DNA of 6,384 nt, taken from the NCBI GenBank assembly GCA_018660305.1, contig JABJKO010000001.1, positions 1-6,384 on the forward strand, read 5' to 3'. Positions 1 to 6,311 of the stretch are shown here, one piece after another. The notes beneath the pieces were generated by a model. That model worked only from the letters and a program-made list of their open reading frames with translations. It did no database searches and was not told where the DNA came from. Within the stretch, counting starts at the first letter, position 1. Each line of letters begins with the position of its first letter. This DNA is from Rhodospirillaceae bacterium. GTDB taxonomy: Bacteria > Pseudomonadota > Alphaproteobacteria > MPNO01 > UBA2964. Position numbers and translations under genes: made by a program.

Positions 1-38
1 CCCAACGGCAGTATCCTCGGGGTGGCCGGGAGGGGGAG

Positions 39-55
39 TGGGCTGGCACAGCCTA
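39..55 (+). terminator. weak hairpin downstream of the reductase gene, possible terminator
   Basis: A 7-pair stem (5 GC-rich pairs GGCTG/CAGCC, then a G-T wobble and a T-A pair) closes a GCA loop. On the plus strand it is followed by TATTTAA, so it could end a rightward transcript entering from the left. On the minus strand it lies just past the stop of the leftward reductase gene, but no T-run follows it there. The stem is short and the T-rich tail is not a clean run, so this is a weak call. The rest of bases 1-65 shows no gene that I can support. Confidence 0.2.
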
Positions 56-65
56 TATTTAACAT

Positions 66-1142
66 CTACGCGCCGGGCCGCCGCCCGTGCCAGGCGTCTT
101 CGATCAGCGCCAGGATGCCGGCCCGCTCGATGGGGCGGGGGTTGCTGTAGTAGGAATCGGTGGCCACCTGATCGGCCACGGTTTCGATGGAATCTTCCGG
201 CATACCCACGTCGCGCAACGCCGTCGGCGCTCCCGTGCTCTCGATAAGATCGAACAGCGCGCCGGGAGCGTCACCGGTCTGGTCGCCCAACGCACTGGAT
301 ATGGCTGTCATGGCCTCGGGCACCGCGTCCCGATTATAGGCCGTCGAATGGGGCAGGATGATGGTGTGGACATTGGCGTGGGGCAGTCCCAATCCGCCAC
401 CGATGGTGTGGCACAGCTTGTGATGCACATTCACCCCGCCCGGCGCCAGCTTGAGGGTATTGGCGTTGAGCCACGCGCCGTAAAAAGCCTGGCTACGGGC
501 ATCCATGTCATCGGGGTCTTTAGCAATCAGTTGCAGCGCCCGCGCCATGACGCCGAGACCTTCCTGGGCAAACAGGTGCGACATGGGGTTGCCGTTGTCC
601 GCCACCAGCGCGCCCACCGCATGGGCCATGGAATTGCCGCCGCTGGGGATCATGACCGACAGCGGCAGATCCCTTGTGAGTTCGGGATCGTAAATGAGCG
701 TCCTGGCCTGCATGCGGGGCGAGGCGTTCTGAACCCGCTGGCCATCCTTGATGATACCCTGCAGTGCCGTGGTTTCCGATCCCGACAGGGTGGTGGGGAT
801 GGCGAGGATGGGAAATTCCAGTTCCAGCGCGATGGCCTTGGCGAAGCCCACCGCGTTGCCGCCGCCATAGGACACCAGACAGTCGGCCTTAGCGTCGCGC
901 GCCGCCTGCCGGCCTTCCTCGGCCGCTTCGAACGGCGTGAAGGGCAACGCCTGATCGCAGATGCCGGCGTACCGCGAGCCGACCGTCTCCGCCACCTGTT
1001 TCACCACGCCCACCCGGCCCGGAGAACAGCAAAACAGGGCGCGCTTTGCGCCCAGCGCCTCGATTTCCTCGGCCAGGACGGCAATCTTTCCGGGGCCAAA
1101 TATCACCCGGCTGGGCAGTCCCACGAATTCAAATGGTTCCAT
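66..1142 (-). CDS. maleylacetate reductase-like iron-containing alcohol dehydrogenase family protein
   Basis: Likely a cytosolic NAD(P)H-dependent reductase that converts maleylacetate to 3-oxoadipate at the end of hydroxyquinol or chloroaromatic ring-cleavage routes. The 358-residue protein has the family's usual length. Visible motifs: N-terminal RVIFGPG (12-18), nucleotide-binding GGGNAVGFAKA (93-103), PTTLSGSETT (116-125, typical of maleylacetate reductases), and the C-terminal block HHKLCHTIGG...LPH (240-255). By alignment from memory with FucO-type dehydrogenases, the metal-site positions are N170, H174, H241 and H255. Asn replaces the usual Asp, as in other maleylacetate reductases. 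I chose the ATG at 1142 because the protein then begins just before the conserved RVxFG strand. A GTG at 1202 would add 20 residues with no family character. The usual partner, a hydroxyquinol or chlorocatechol dioxygenase, is not in the window and could lie beyond the left edge. Exact substrate is inferred. Confidence 0.8.
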   Translation of the reverse strand: MEPFEFVGLPSRVIFGPGKIAVLAEEIEALGAKRALFCCSPGRVGVVKQVAETVGSRYAGICDQALPFTPFEAAEEGRQAARDAKADCLVSYGGGNAVGFAKAIALELEFPILAIPTTLSGSETTALQGIIKDGQRVQNASPRMQARTLIYDPELTRDLPLSVMIPSGGNSMAHAVGALVADNGNPMSHLFAQEGLGVMARALQLIAKDPDDMDARSQAFYGAWLNANTLKLAPGGVNVHHKLCHTIGGGLGLPHANVHTIILPHSTAYNRDAVPEAMTAISSALGDQTGDAPGALFDLIESTGAPTALRDVGMPEDSIETVADQVATDSYYSNPRPIERAGILALIEDAWHGRRPGA

Positions 1143-1233
1143 GATTTCACTATCGTCGTCTGATTTCGCCGGGAACCTACCAGCAAATTCCCGGATCGTC
1201 ACAGTCCCTTGCCCTTCGCGAGACGTCTGGCAC

Positions 1234-1245
1234 TATGGCGCCATA
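1234..1245. promoter_or_regulatory. 12-base perfect palindrome in the divergent intergenic region, possible operator
   Basis: TATGGCGCCATA is a perfect inverted repeat lying between the leftward reductase gene and the rightward cupin gene, 22 bases before the cupin start. A smaller perfect palindrome, AGACGTCT, sits at 1221-1228. A site between divergent catabolic genes is a natural place for a regulator to bind. No convincing -35/-10 pair could be assigned: TATATT at 1244-1249 resembles a -10 box but would start transcription on top of the ribosome binding site. No regulator gene is present in the window. Confidence 0.25.
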
Positions 1246-1267
1246 TATTGTCCACGGAGAAACAAGA

Positions 1268-1669
1268 ATGAGCAGCAGCAACAAGATCGAGTCCGACTTC
1301 CTGGTCAACAGAGCCAAGGACAATCCGTTTATCAGCGGTGGGCTCCGGGTCTACCGGGAATACCGCGATTTTGGTATCGCCGAGGCGACCGGTGGCAAGG
1401 TGCATGCCCAGATCATCCGGACCACCAAGCCGTGCCCGGAAGGGGGCAGCGGCATGCATTACCATGATCTCGATTTCCAGATGGTGTTCTGCCTCAAGGG
1501 CAAGTCCACGGTGTGGTTCGAGGGCCAGGGCGAAGTGAATTTCGAGGCCGGCGATTGCTGGGTCCAGCCTCCCGGAATCAAGCACAACGTGCTGTATTAC
1601 TCCGAAGATTACGAGTTGATGGAGCTCACCCTACCGGCTGAGTATGAGACGGTGCAGGTGGAGGCGTGA
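1268..1669 (+). CDS. small single-domain cupin protein
   Basis: A 133-residue, probably cytosolic, beta-barrel protein of the cupin_2 type. Cupin motif 1 is visible at 59-78 (GGSGMHYHDLDFQ then G78), with metal-binding H64 and H66. The usual Glu position is Gln (Q71). Motif 2 is at 95-106 (GDCWVQPPGIKH), with H106 as the next ligand. Small cupins of this kind may be dioxygenases, isomerases, decarboxylases or ligand sensors, so the reaction cannot be named. The start ATG is fixed by GGAG at 1256-1259, 8 bases upstream. An in-frame ATG at 1235 lacks a ribosome site and falls inside a palindrome. The gene is divergent from the reductase and lies about 130 bases before the PLP enzyme. Its place in the cluster suggests an auxiliary step or metabolite handling in the same pathway, which is inference. 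Confidence 0.8.
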   Translation: MSSSNKIESDFLVNRAKDNPFISGGLRVYREYRDFGIAEATGGKVHAQIIRTTKPCPEGGSGMHYHDLDFQMVFCLKGKSTVWFEGQGEVNFEAGDCWVQPPGIKHNVLYYSEDYELMELTLPAEYETVQVEA

Positions 1670-1737
1670 TATCTTTCCCCTCGCACCGTTGACCGCGCCC
1701 CGGCGGGTATGATTTTATCGGGCCAATAATTCTAACG

Positions 1738-1821
1738 ATGATTTCAGGGACATGGTGGCGTATTTGGGGCTTGAGGCCGTATTCGAACATGGCTTGGCGT
1801 GTCCGTGATGGGCGGGCTTGA
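1738..1821 (+). CDS. possible tryptophan-rich 27-residue upstream ORF
   Basis: An ATG in the gap before the PLP gene opens a 27-codon frame, MISGTWWRIWGLRPYSNMAW to begin with, containing four Trp codons (residues 6, 7, 10 and 20). It ends at a TGA lying past the start codons of the PLP gene, so the two overlap in different frames. It could be a leader peptide or a coupling ORF. However, no ribosome binding site precedes it and I see no convincing attenuator hairpin. A chance ORF is the more likely explanation. Confidence 0.12.
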   Translation: MISGTWWRIWGLRPYSNMAWRVRDGRA

Positions 1822-3298
1822 TCTATCGACCGAGATTACTGATCGCACTGTCTATGACAGCGCCGTGGCGCATCTGCGGGATGCCCGTGTCCGGCTGCCG
1901 ACATTTTCCCAGCTTGCCGATCCCGCTAACCAGTCCGATGACATTCGGTCACAGGTCGCCGCTGTCGATCCGCAGGATCCGCACGCCGCCAATCTGTTCC
2001 GCATAAACTGGTACAACGATTCGGACCGGACCGGCCGGGTCGACGTGCCGGGTTACGTGTTGCTGCCAAAGGAACTGACCGGCGTCGACGCAAAGATCGC
2101 CGTCGCGTTCGGCAACCGCTTTCCCATGATCGGCTCGCACAAGGTGCTGCCGGCCTATGCCTGTCTGGTGACCCGTATCGTAACCGGACAGTTCGACCCG
2201 TCCCAGCATCGCGCCATCTGGCCGTCCACCGGTAATTACTGCCGTGGCGGGGTGGCGGTCTCCCGCATCCTGGGGGTTCGGGGCGTCGCCGTGCTGCCCG
2301 AGGGGATGAGCGCCGAGCGGTTCGAGTGGCTGCAGAACTGGGTGGGTAACAGCCAGGATATTATCCGCACGCCGGGATCGGAGAGCAACGTCAAGGAAAT
2401 CTACGACAAGTGCAATGAGCTGGAAGCCGACAGCGCCAACGTCATCCTCAATCAGTTCTCGGAGTTCGCCAATTATCTCGCCCATGTGGGCTGCACGGGC
2501 CCGGCGCTGGAGAAGGTTTTTCTCGATCTGAAGAAGAGCAATCCCGGCCTCAATCTGGCGGCCTTCATTTCCGGCACAGGCTCGGCTGGGACGCTGGGCG
2601 CCGGCGATTATCTCAAGCGCGAACAGGGCACGAAGATTGTCGCCATGGAGCCCATCGAGTGCCCGACCATGCTCTATAACGGCTATGGCGCGCACAACAT
2701 TCAGGGTATCGGTGACAAGCACCTTCCGTTGATCCAGAACGTCATGAACAGCGATGTGGTGGCCGGGGTGTCGGATGCCAGCTGCGATGCGCTGGATGTG
2801 TTGTTCAACAGCGATGTGGGGCGTGAGTATCTGGCCAAGCGCCGGGGGCTTGATCCCAAGCTGGTGGCCCAGCTGGAAAACTTCGGGCTGTCGAGCATCG
2901 CTAACATGCTGGCCGCCATCAAGACCGCCCGCTATTACGACCTCACGGAAAACGATGTGATTGTCACCGTCGCCACCGACGGCGCCGAAATGTACGGGAG
3001 CGAGCGCGAAAAAGCCGTGGCGCGCGATTTCCCGGGCGGCTTCGACGCAGTGTGCGCGGGCGAGGTGTTCGGCCAGCATCTGGCCGGGCTCGACAACGAT
3101 CATTATCTTGAGCTTAACCACCGCGACCGCAACCGTATCTTCAATCTCGGCTATTTCACCTGGGTGGAACAGCAGGGAATCGAACTGGCGGATTTCGACA
3201 GCCGCCGCGATCAGGCCTTCTGGCAGGGTCTGGCCGATACGCTGCCCGCCTGGGATGCCATGATCGACGAGTTCAACGCCAAGACCGGAGTGGCGTGA
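1799..3298 (+). CDS. fold-type II PLP-dependent enzyme (PALP / cysteine synthase superfamily), function unassigned
   Basis: A 499-residue, probably cytosolic pyridoxal-phosphate enzyme. Visible hallmarks in order: SHK (113-115), with K115 the likely Schiff-base lysine; STGNY (143-147), the substrate-loop type motif; and GTGSAGT (259-265), the glycine-rich loop that holds the PLP phosphate. VATDGAEMYGS (391-401) would mark the end of the catalytic core. About 100 residues follow, with a distinctive HRDRNRIFNLGYFTWVEQQG (441-460). Cysteine synthases are usually around 300-330 residues, so this protein has long N- and C-terminal additions. Lyase, beta-replacement and deaminase chemistry are all possible. 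The start is uncertain: GTG 1799, GTG 1805 and ATG 1808 are close together and none has a good ribosome site, while the next Met (residue 110) is too late. The gene precedes the CoA-transferase genes, so it may generate or process an amino-acid-derived substrate for them (inference). Confidence 0.8.
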   Translation: MSVMGGLDLSTEITDRTVYDSAVAHLRDARVRLPTFSQLADPANQSDDIRSQVAAVDPQDPHAANLFRINWYNDSDRTGRVDVPGYVLLPKELTGVDAKIAVAFGNRFPMIGSHKVLPAYACLVTRIVTGQFDPSQHRAIWPSTGNYCRGGVAVSRILGVRGVAVLPEGMSAERFEWLQNWVGNSQDIIRTPGSESNVKEIYDKCNELEADSANVILNQFSEFANYLAHVGCTGPALEKVFLDLKKSNPGLNLAAFISGTGSAGTLGAGDYLKREQGTKIVAMEPIECPTMLYNGYGAHNIQGIGDKHLPLIQNVMNSDVVAGVSDASCDALDVLFNSDVGREYLAKRRGLDPKLVAQLENFGLSSIANMLAAIKTARYYDLTENDVIVTVATDGAEMYGSEREKAVARDFPGGFDAVCAGEVFGQHLAGLDNDHYLELNHRDRNRIFNLGYFTWVEQQGIELADFDSRRDQAFWQGLADTLPAWDAMIDEFNAKTGVA

Positions 3299-3344
3299 TG
3301 GGATGTGTGCATTGCAATTCCATAAATTGACGTTCACACCCATT

Positions 3345-3427
3345 GTCATCCTCGGACTTGATCCAAGGATCTCTCGACAGTTGAGTTTCGTTGGGAGAAA
3401 GATCCTCGGATCAAGTCCGAGGATGAC
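3345..3427. repeat. long imperfect palindromic repeat element
   Basis: Two 27-base arms, 3345-3371 and 3401-3427, are inverted copies matching at 26 of 27 positions; the left arm begins GTCATCCTCGGACTTGATCC. They enclose a 29-base spacer, which can itself pair partly (TCTC at 3372-3375 with GAGA at 3395-3398). ACCC (3338-3341) and GGGT (3433-3436) lie further outside. When read through, such elements give peptides like ILGLDPRI and ILGSSPRMT, which I recall from many spurious alphaproteobacterial ORFs; this suggests a dispersed non-coding palindromic element. It lies in the gap between the PLP gene and CoA-transferase subunit A. No T-run follows either arm, so it does not look like a standard terminator, though the transcript would form a very stable hairpin that could affect mRNA ends or decay. 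Confidence 0.85.
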
Positions 3428-3471
3428 GGCTAGGGTAAAGGATAACCTGCAGAATGATACTGGATCGCGCG

Positions 3472-3476
3472 GGAGG
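3472..3476 (+). promoter_or_regulatory. ribosome binding site that selects a TTG start for CoA-transferase subunit A
   Basis: A full GGAGG sits 5 bases before TTG at 3482. The only nearby ATG (3477) directly abuts the GGAGG and opens ATG ATT TGA, a two-codon dead end. The next in-frame ATG of the subunit A frame is at residue 24, so the strong site supports TTG as the true start. Confidence 0.7.
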
Positions 3477-3481
3477 ATGAT

Positions 3482-4435
3482 TTGACAAAATCCTATCTGG
3501 AGTTGCGCGAGGAAACCCGTGCCCGCGACCGCAGCCTGCGCGACAAGGTCATGACTCTGGAAGAGGCCGCCAAGGTGGTGAAGGACGGCGATCACGTGGC
3601 CATTGGCGGCTGTACGCTCTCGCGCACGCCCATGGCCATGGTGTGGGCGCTGATCCGCGCTGGCAGGAAAGATCTCACCGTGTCGCGCAGCATTACCTCC
3701 ACCGAGGGCGATCTGTTCTATGGCTCGGGCGTCAGCAAACACATCATGACGAGCTGGTTCAGCCAGGGCATCGTCTGGGGCGTGTCCAAGGTCATGCGCC
3801 ACTACACCGAGACCCATCAGGCGGTGTTCGAGGAATGGAGCCATATGGCCCTGGGGCTGCGTTACCGCGCCGGCGCCATGGGGGTGCCGTTCATGCCGAC
3901 CCGCACCATGCTGGCCTCCGACGTGGGTGCGCGCATCGACCAGACCAAGGAGATGAGTTGTCCGTTTACGGGCGAGCCGCTGTTGCTGGTACCGGCGCTC
4001 AATCCGGACGTGGCGCTTATTCATGTGCAGCGCTGCGACCAGTACGGCAATGCCCAGATGGACGGGCTTCCCTTCATGGATGCCGATATCGCCATGGCCG
4101 CCAACCGGGTGATCCTGACCACCGAGCGGGTGGTGTCCAACGACCAGATCCGCCGCGCGCCCGACCTGACCCGAATTCCCTTCGTCACTGTCGATGCGGT
4201 GGTGGAAGTACCCTATGGCTGCGCGCCCCATGAATGCTATGGGGTATATGAGCCGTTCCTGCCCAATATGGATGCCTATGCCGAGATGATCCGCACCGAC
4301 CCGGAAGCGGGGGTGAAGGAATACATCCGGAAATTCATCAAGGAGCCCGACAGCTGGTCGGACTATCTTGATCTGCTGGGCATGGAAAATCTTGTCGATG
4401 CCGGTATTCGCGGCCGGAGCATCTACAATGACTGA
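3482..4435 (+). CDS. class I CoA-transferase, subunit A (glutaconate CoA-transferase / IpdA-like)
   Basis: The alpha subunit of a heteromeric family I CoA-transferase, which together with the next gene would move CoA between carboxylic acids or, as in IpdAB, act on a CoA-thioester ring product. At 317 residues it matches GctA-type subunits (about 320). Visible features: N-terminal VKDGDHVAIGG (33-43), EEWSHMALGLRYRAGAMGVPFMPTRT (117-142), a strongly conserved block in this family, LNPDVALIHVQRCDQYGNAQ (173-192), and the C-terminal ILTTERVV...VDAVVEVPYG (211-246). It has no signal peptide and is expected in the cytosol. The TTG start is supported by GGAGG 5 bases upstream. It overlaps subunit B by 8 bases, so the two are translationally coupled. 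The substrate is unknown. Steroid ring C/D degradation (IpdA) and glutaconate-type transfer are both compatible with the sequence. Confidence 0.85.
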   Translation: MTKSYLELREETRARDRSLRDKVMTLEEAAKVVKDGDHVAIGGCTLSRTPMAMVWALIRAGRKDLTVSRSITSTEGDLFYGSGVSKHIMTSWFSQGIVWGVSKVMRHYTETHQAVFEEWSHMALGLRYRAGAMGVPFMPTRTMLASDVGARIDQTKEMSCPFTGEPLLLVPALNPDVALIHVQRCDQYGNAQMDGLPFMDADIAMAANRVILTTERVVSNDQIRRAPDLTRIPFVTVDAVVEVPYGCAPHECYGVYEPFLPNMDAYAEMIRTDPEAGVKEYIRKFIKEPDSWSDYLDLLGMENLVDAGIRGRSIYND

Positions 4436-5195
4436 GAACAGCTACACCACATCCGAATTGTTGGCGGTAATGAGCAGCCGCGTGCTCGAAGACGGCCAGA
4501 CCATCTTTGCCGGCGTGGGGATACCCCTATTGGCGGCGACCCTGGCCCAGGCCATGCAGGCCCCGGGTGTTACCATCCTGTTCGAAGGCGGTGTGCTGGG
4601 GCCGTTTGTCGTCCCGGGTGAGTTGCCGCCGTCGACCAATGAGCAGCGCTGCACGCGGCGCGCCAACATGGTGCTGTCCAACACCGACGTGCTTCTGTTG
4701 CTGCAGCGCGGCTACGTGGATATCGGCTTCATGGGCGGCGCCCAGGTGGATCAGTATGGCAATCTCAACAGCTCGTTTATCGGCGATGCGGACAATCCCA
4801 AAATTAGGCTCCCGGGCACCGGCGGCGGCAACGACATCGCCAGCCTGACAAAGATGATCGTCGCTATGGTCCATGAGAAACGGCGCCTTGTGGAAAACGT
4901 CGATTTCGTCACCAGCACGGGCTTCTGGCATGGCGGTACCAGCCGCGCCGATGACGGGCTAATCACCGGCGGACCGTCCCTCGTGGTCACCGATCTCGCC
5001 ATCATGGGGTTCGACCCGGACAGCAAGCGCATGAAGGTCGAAGCCCTGCATGACGGCGTCACCCGAGAGGAAGTCCAGGACAAGACCGGCTTCGATCTGC
5101 TGTTTGCGGACAATCTGAAAACCACCGAAGCCCCGAAAGAGGAAGAGATCGCGTTTTTGCGTAATCTCGATCCCGACCGGGTCTATATCGGCTGA
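4428..5195 (+). CDS. class I CoA-transferase, subunit B (glutaconate CoA-transferase / IpdB-like)
   Basis: The beta subunit that pairs with the preceding gene, 255 residues, close to the usual length for GctB/IpdB. The key feature is LFEGGVLGP (51-59). By position, E53 corresponds to the catalytic Glu that forms the glutamyl-CoA intermediate in family I transferases (Glu54 in GctB as I recall it). GYVDIGFMGGAQVDQYGNLN (95-114) and LPGTGGGNDIA (128-138) are further family blocks, and VVTDLAIMGFD (186-196) follows near the C-terminus. The ATG at 4428 is chosen because GGAG at 4416-4419 lies 8 bases upstream and it gives the normal 8-base overlap with subunit A. Reading the frame further upstream adds only 20 residues that overlap subunit A. 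The retained Glu leans towards a true CoA-transferase over the IpdAB hydrolase variant, but this is not decisive. Confidence 0.85.
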   Translation: MTENSYTTSELLAVMSSRVLEDGQTIFAGVGIPLLAATLAQAMQAPGVTILFEGGVLGPFVVPGELPPSTNEQRCTRRANMVLSNTDVLLLLQRGYVDIGFMGGAQVDQYGNLNSSFIGDADNPKIRLPGTGGGNDIASLTKMIVAMVHEKRRLVENVDFVTSTGFWHGGTSRADDGLITGGPSLVVTDLAIMGFDPDSKRMKVEALHDGVTREEVQDKTGFDLLFADNLKTTEAPKEEEIAFLRNLDPDRVYIG

Positions 5196-5218
5196 ATTAC
5201 CGACGTAAGGAGAACAAT

Positions 5219-6163
5219 ATGGCCAGCAAAGTCATCGGCATCGCGATGCAGAATTTTACCGCCTATCCGGAGATGCCGGATCCGCAGGGGCTGATCGATT
5301 ATGGCGTCCGCATGGAAGAGCTGGGCTATGAATCCGTGTGGGTATGGGACCATGTCCTGCTCGGTGTCGATCCGCATTTTCCCATTCTGGATTCGCTCTC
5401 GGTCCTGACCGCCGTCGCCGCCCGTACCGAACGCATCCGCATCGGCACCGGCATTCTGGTGCTTCCGGCGCGCAACCCGGTGATGCTGGCCAAGCAGCTT
5501 TCCAGTCTCGATCAGATTTCAAACGGGCGGCTGACGCTCGGCATGGCATCGGGCTGGTACAAGCGTGAGTTCGATGCCCTCGGTGTGCCGTTTCACAGGC
5601 GCGGCAAAATCATGGATATGAATCTGGAAGTCATGACGCGATTGTGGACCGAGGATTCGGTGACCGGCAGCTATCCGCCCTATGAACTGGCCCAGGCCGT
5701 CATGTTTCCCAAGCCGATTCAGAGCCCGCGACCGCCCATTCTCATTGGCGGCTATGTGGACCGGGTGCTTAAGCGCGCCGGTGTCGCAGGCGACGGGTGG
5801 CTGACCTATTACTACACTCCCGAAGGTTTCAAGAAGTCCTGGGACAAAGTCTGCCGCTTCGCCGAAGAGGCCGGCAAGGACCCCTCTACGCTCAAGAGCA
5901 TCAACCAGCTCCCCATTTATGTGGGTAAGTCCCGCGACAAATTGGTGGAGCCCATGTATAAATGGCTGACCACCGAATGGGATTTCGCTGGCTGGAGTGA
6001 TTCGACCACCGAGAGTGCCATCATGGGAACGCCTGACGAATGCATCGAACAGCTTCAGGAACACATCAAGGCCGGTGTCCAGCAGATCACGCTGGTGCCC
6101 TATCGTTTTCAAATGGACCAGATCGAATTAATCGCCGAGAAAATCCTGCCGGCGATCGGCTGA
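5219..6163 (+). CDS. LLM-class (luciferase-like) flavin/F420-dependent oxidoreductase
   Basis: A 314-residue TIM-barrel oxidoreductase of the bacterial luciferase-like family, using FMN or coenzyme F420. Landmarks: ESVWVWDHV (38-46), ERIRIGTGILVLPARNPVML (71-90), LDQISNGRLTLGMASGW (97-113), which is the most typical family block, the segment GVPFHRRGKIMDM (122-134), PPILIGG (172-178), and the C-terminal GTPDECIEQLQEHIKAGV (270-287). No signal peptide or membrane segment is seen, so it is probably cytosolic. The start is secure: AAGGAG at 5207-5212 is 6 bases before the ATG. It follows CoA-transferase subunit B by 23 bases, which indicates one operon. Members can be monooxygenases or reductases acting on many substrates, so the reaction is unknown. 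A role in oxidising or reducing the CoA-linked or ring intermediate of this cluster is an inference. FMN versus F420 cannot be decided from the sequence. Confidence 0.85.
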   Translation: MASKVIGIAMQNFTAYPEMPDPQGLIDYGVRMEELGYESVWVWDHVLLGVDPHFPILDSLSVLTAVAARTERIRIGTGILVLPARNPVMLAKQLSSLDQISNGRLTLGMASGWYKREFDALGVPFHRRGKIMDMNLEVMTRLWTEDSVTGSYPPYELAQAVMFPKPIQSPRPPILIGGYVDRVLKRAGVAGDGWLTYYYTPEGFKKSWDKVCRFAEEAGKDPSTLKSINQLPIYVGKSRDKLVEPMYKWLTTEWDFAGWSDSTTESAIMGTPDECIEQLQEHIKAGVQQITLVPYRFQMDQIELIAEKILPAIG

Positions 6164-6311
6164 CTGCTACCTAATGCCAAGGAGACAGCCTGAGACGACG
6201 ATTATATTCAAAACAACGACGCGTTCGCGTTCGTCACCGAGTAGCGACTGAACCAGTTCCAAAGTGAGACCCCGGGAAATCGGGCCAACATCAACTAGGG
6301 AGAAGACAAAG
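6164..6311. other. intergenic gap before the exported-protein gene
   Basis: Spacing rises to 148 bases here, against 23 bases or an overlap for the preceding three genes, so the next gene may have its own promoter. I see no convincing -35/-10 pair. ACGC-GTTC-GCGT near 6219-6230 and a 4-pair CCCG/CGGG hairpin around 6271-6284 are too short to call terminators. AAGGAG at 6179-6184 resembles a ribosome site but no start codon follows at a useful distance. Confidence 0.4.

Noticed and set aside
87..1163. A 358-codon plus-strand frame opposite the reductase
   Set aside because: Antisense shadow of the maleylacetate reductase-like gene with no recognisable motif.
1244..1249. TATATT as a -10 box for the cupin gene
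   Set aside because: No -35 at proper spacing, and the transcript would begin at the ribosome binding site.
1693..1706. CCGC/GCGG hairpin after the cupin gene
   Set aside because: Only 4 pairs with a 6-base loop and no clean T-run; too weak to call a terminator.
3327..3332. TTGACG as a -35 box before the CoA-transferase genes
   Set aside because: The expected -10 position (around 3350) reads CCTCGG within the repeat arm, which is not a -10 box.
3303..3485. A 60-codon frame between the PLP gene and CoA-transferase subunit A
   Set aside because: It is mostly the translated palindromic repeat, and I see no ribosome site for it.
1949..4231. A 760-codon open frame on the minus strand
   Set aside because: It lies antisense to two well-supported genes with clear family motifs and runs through the palindromic repeat. 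Its composition (His-, Gly- and Ala-rich, no domain) is what a shadow frame in GC-rich DNA gives.
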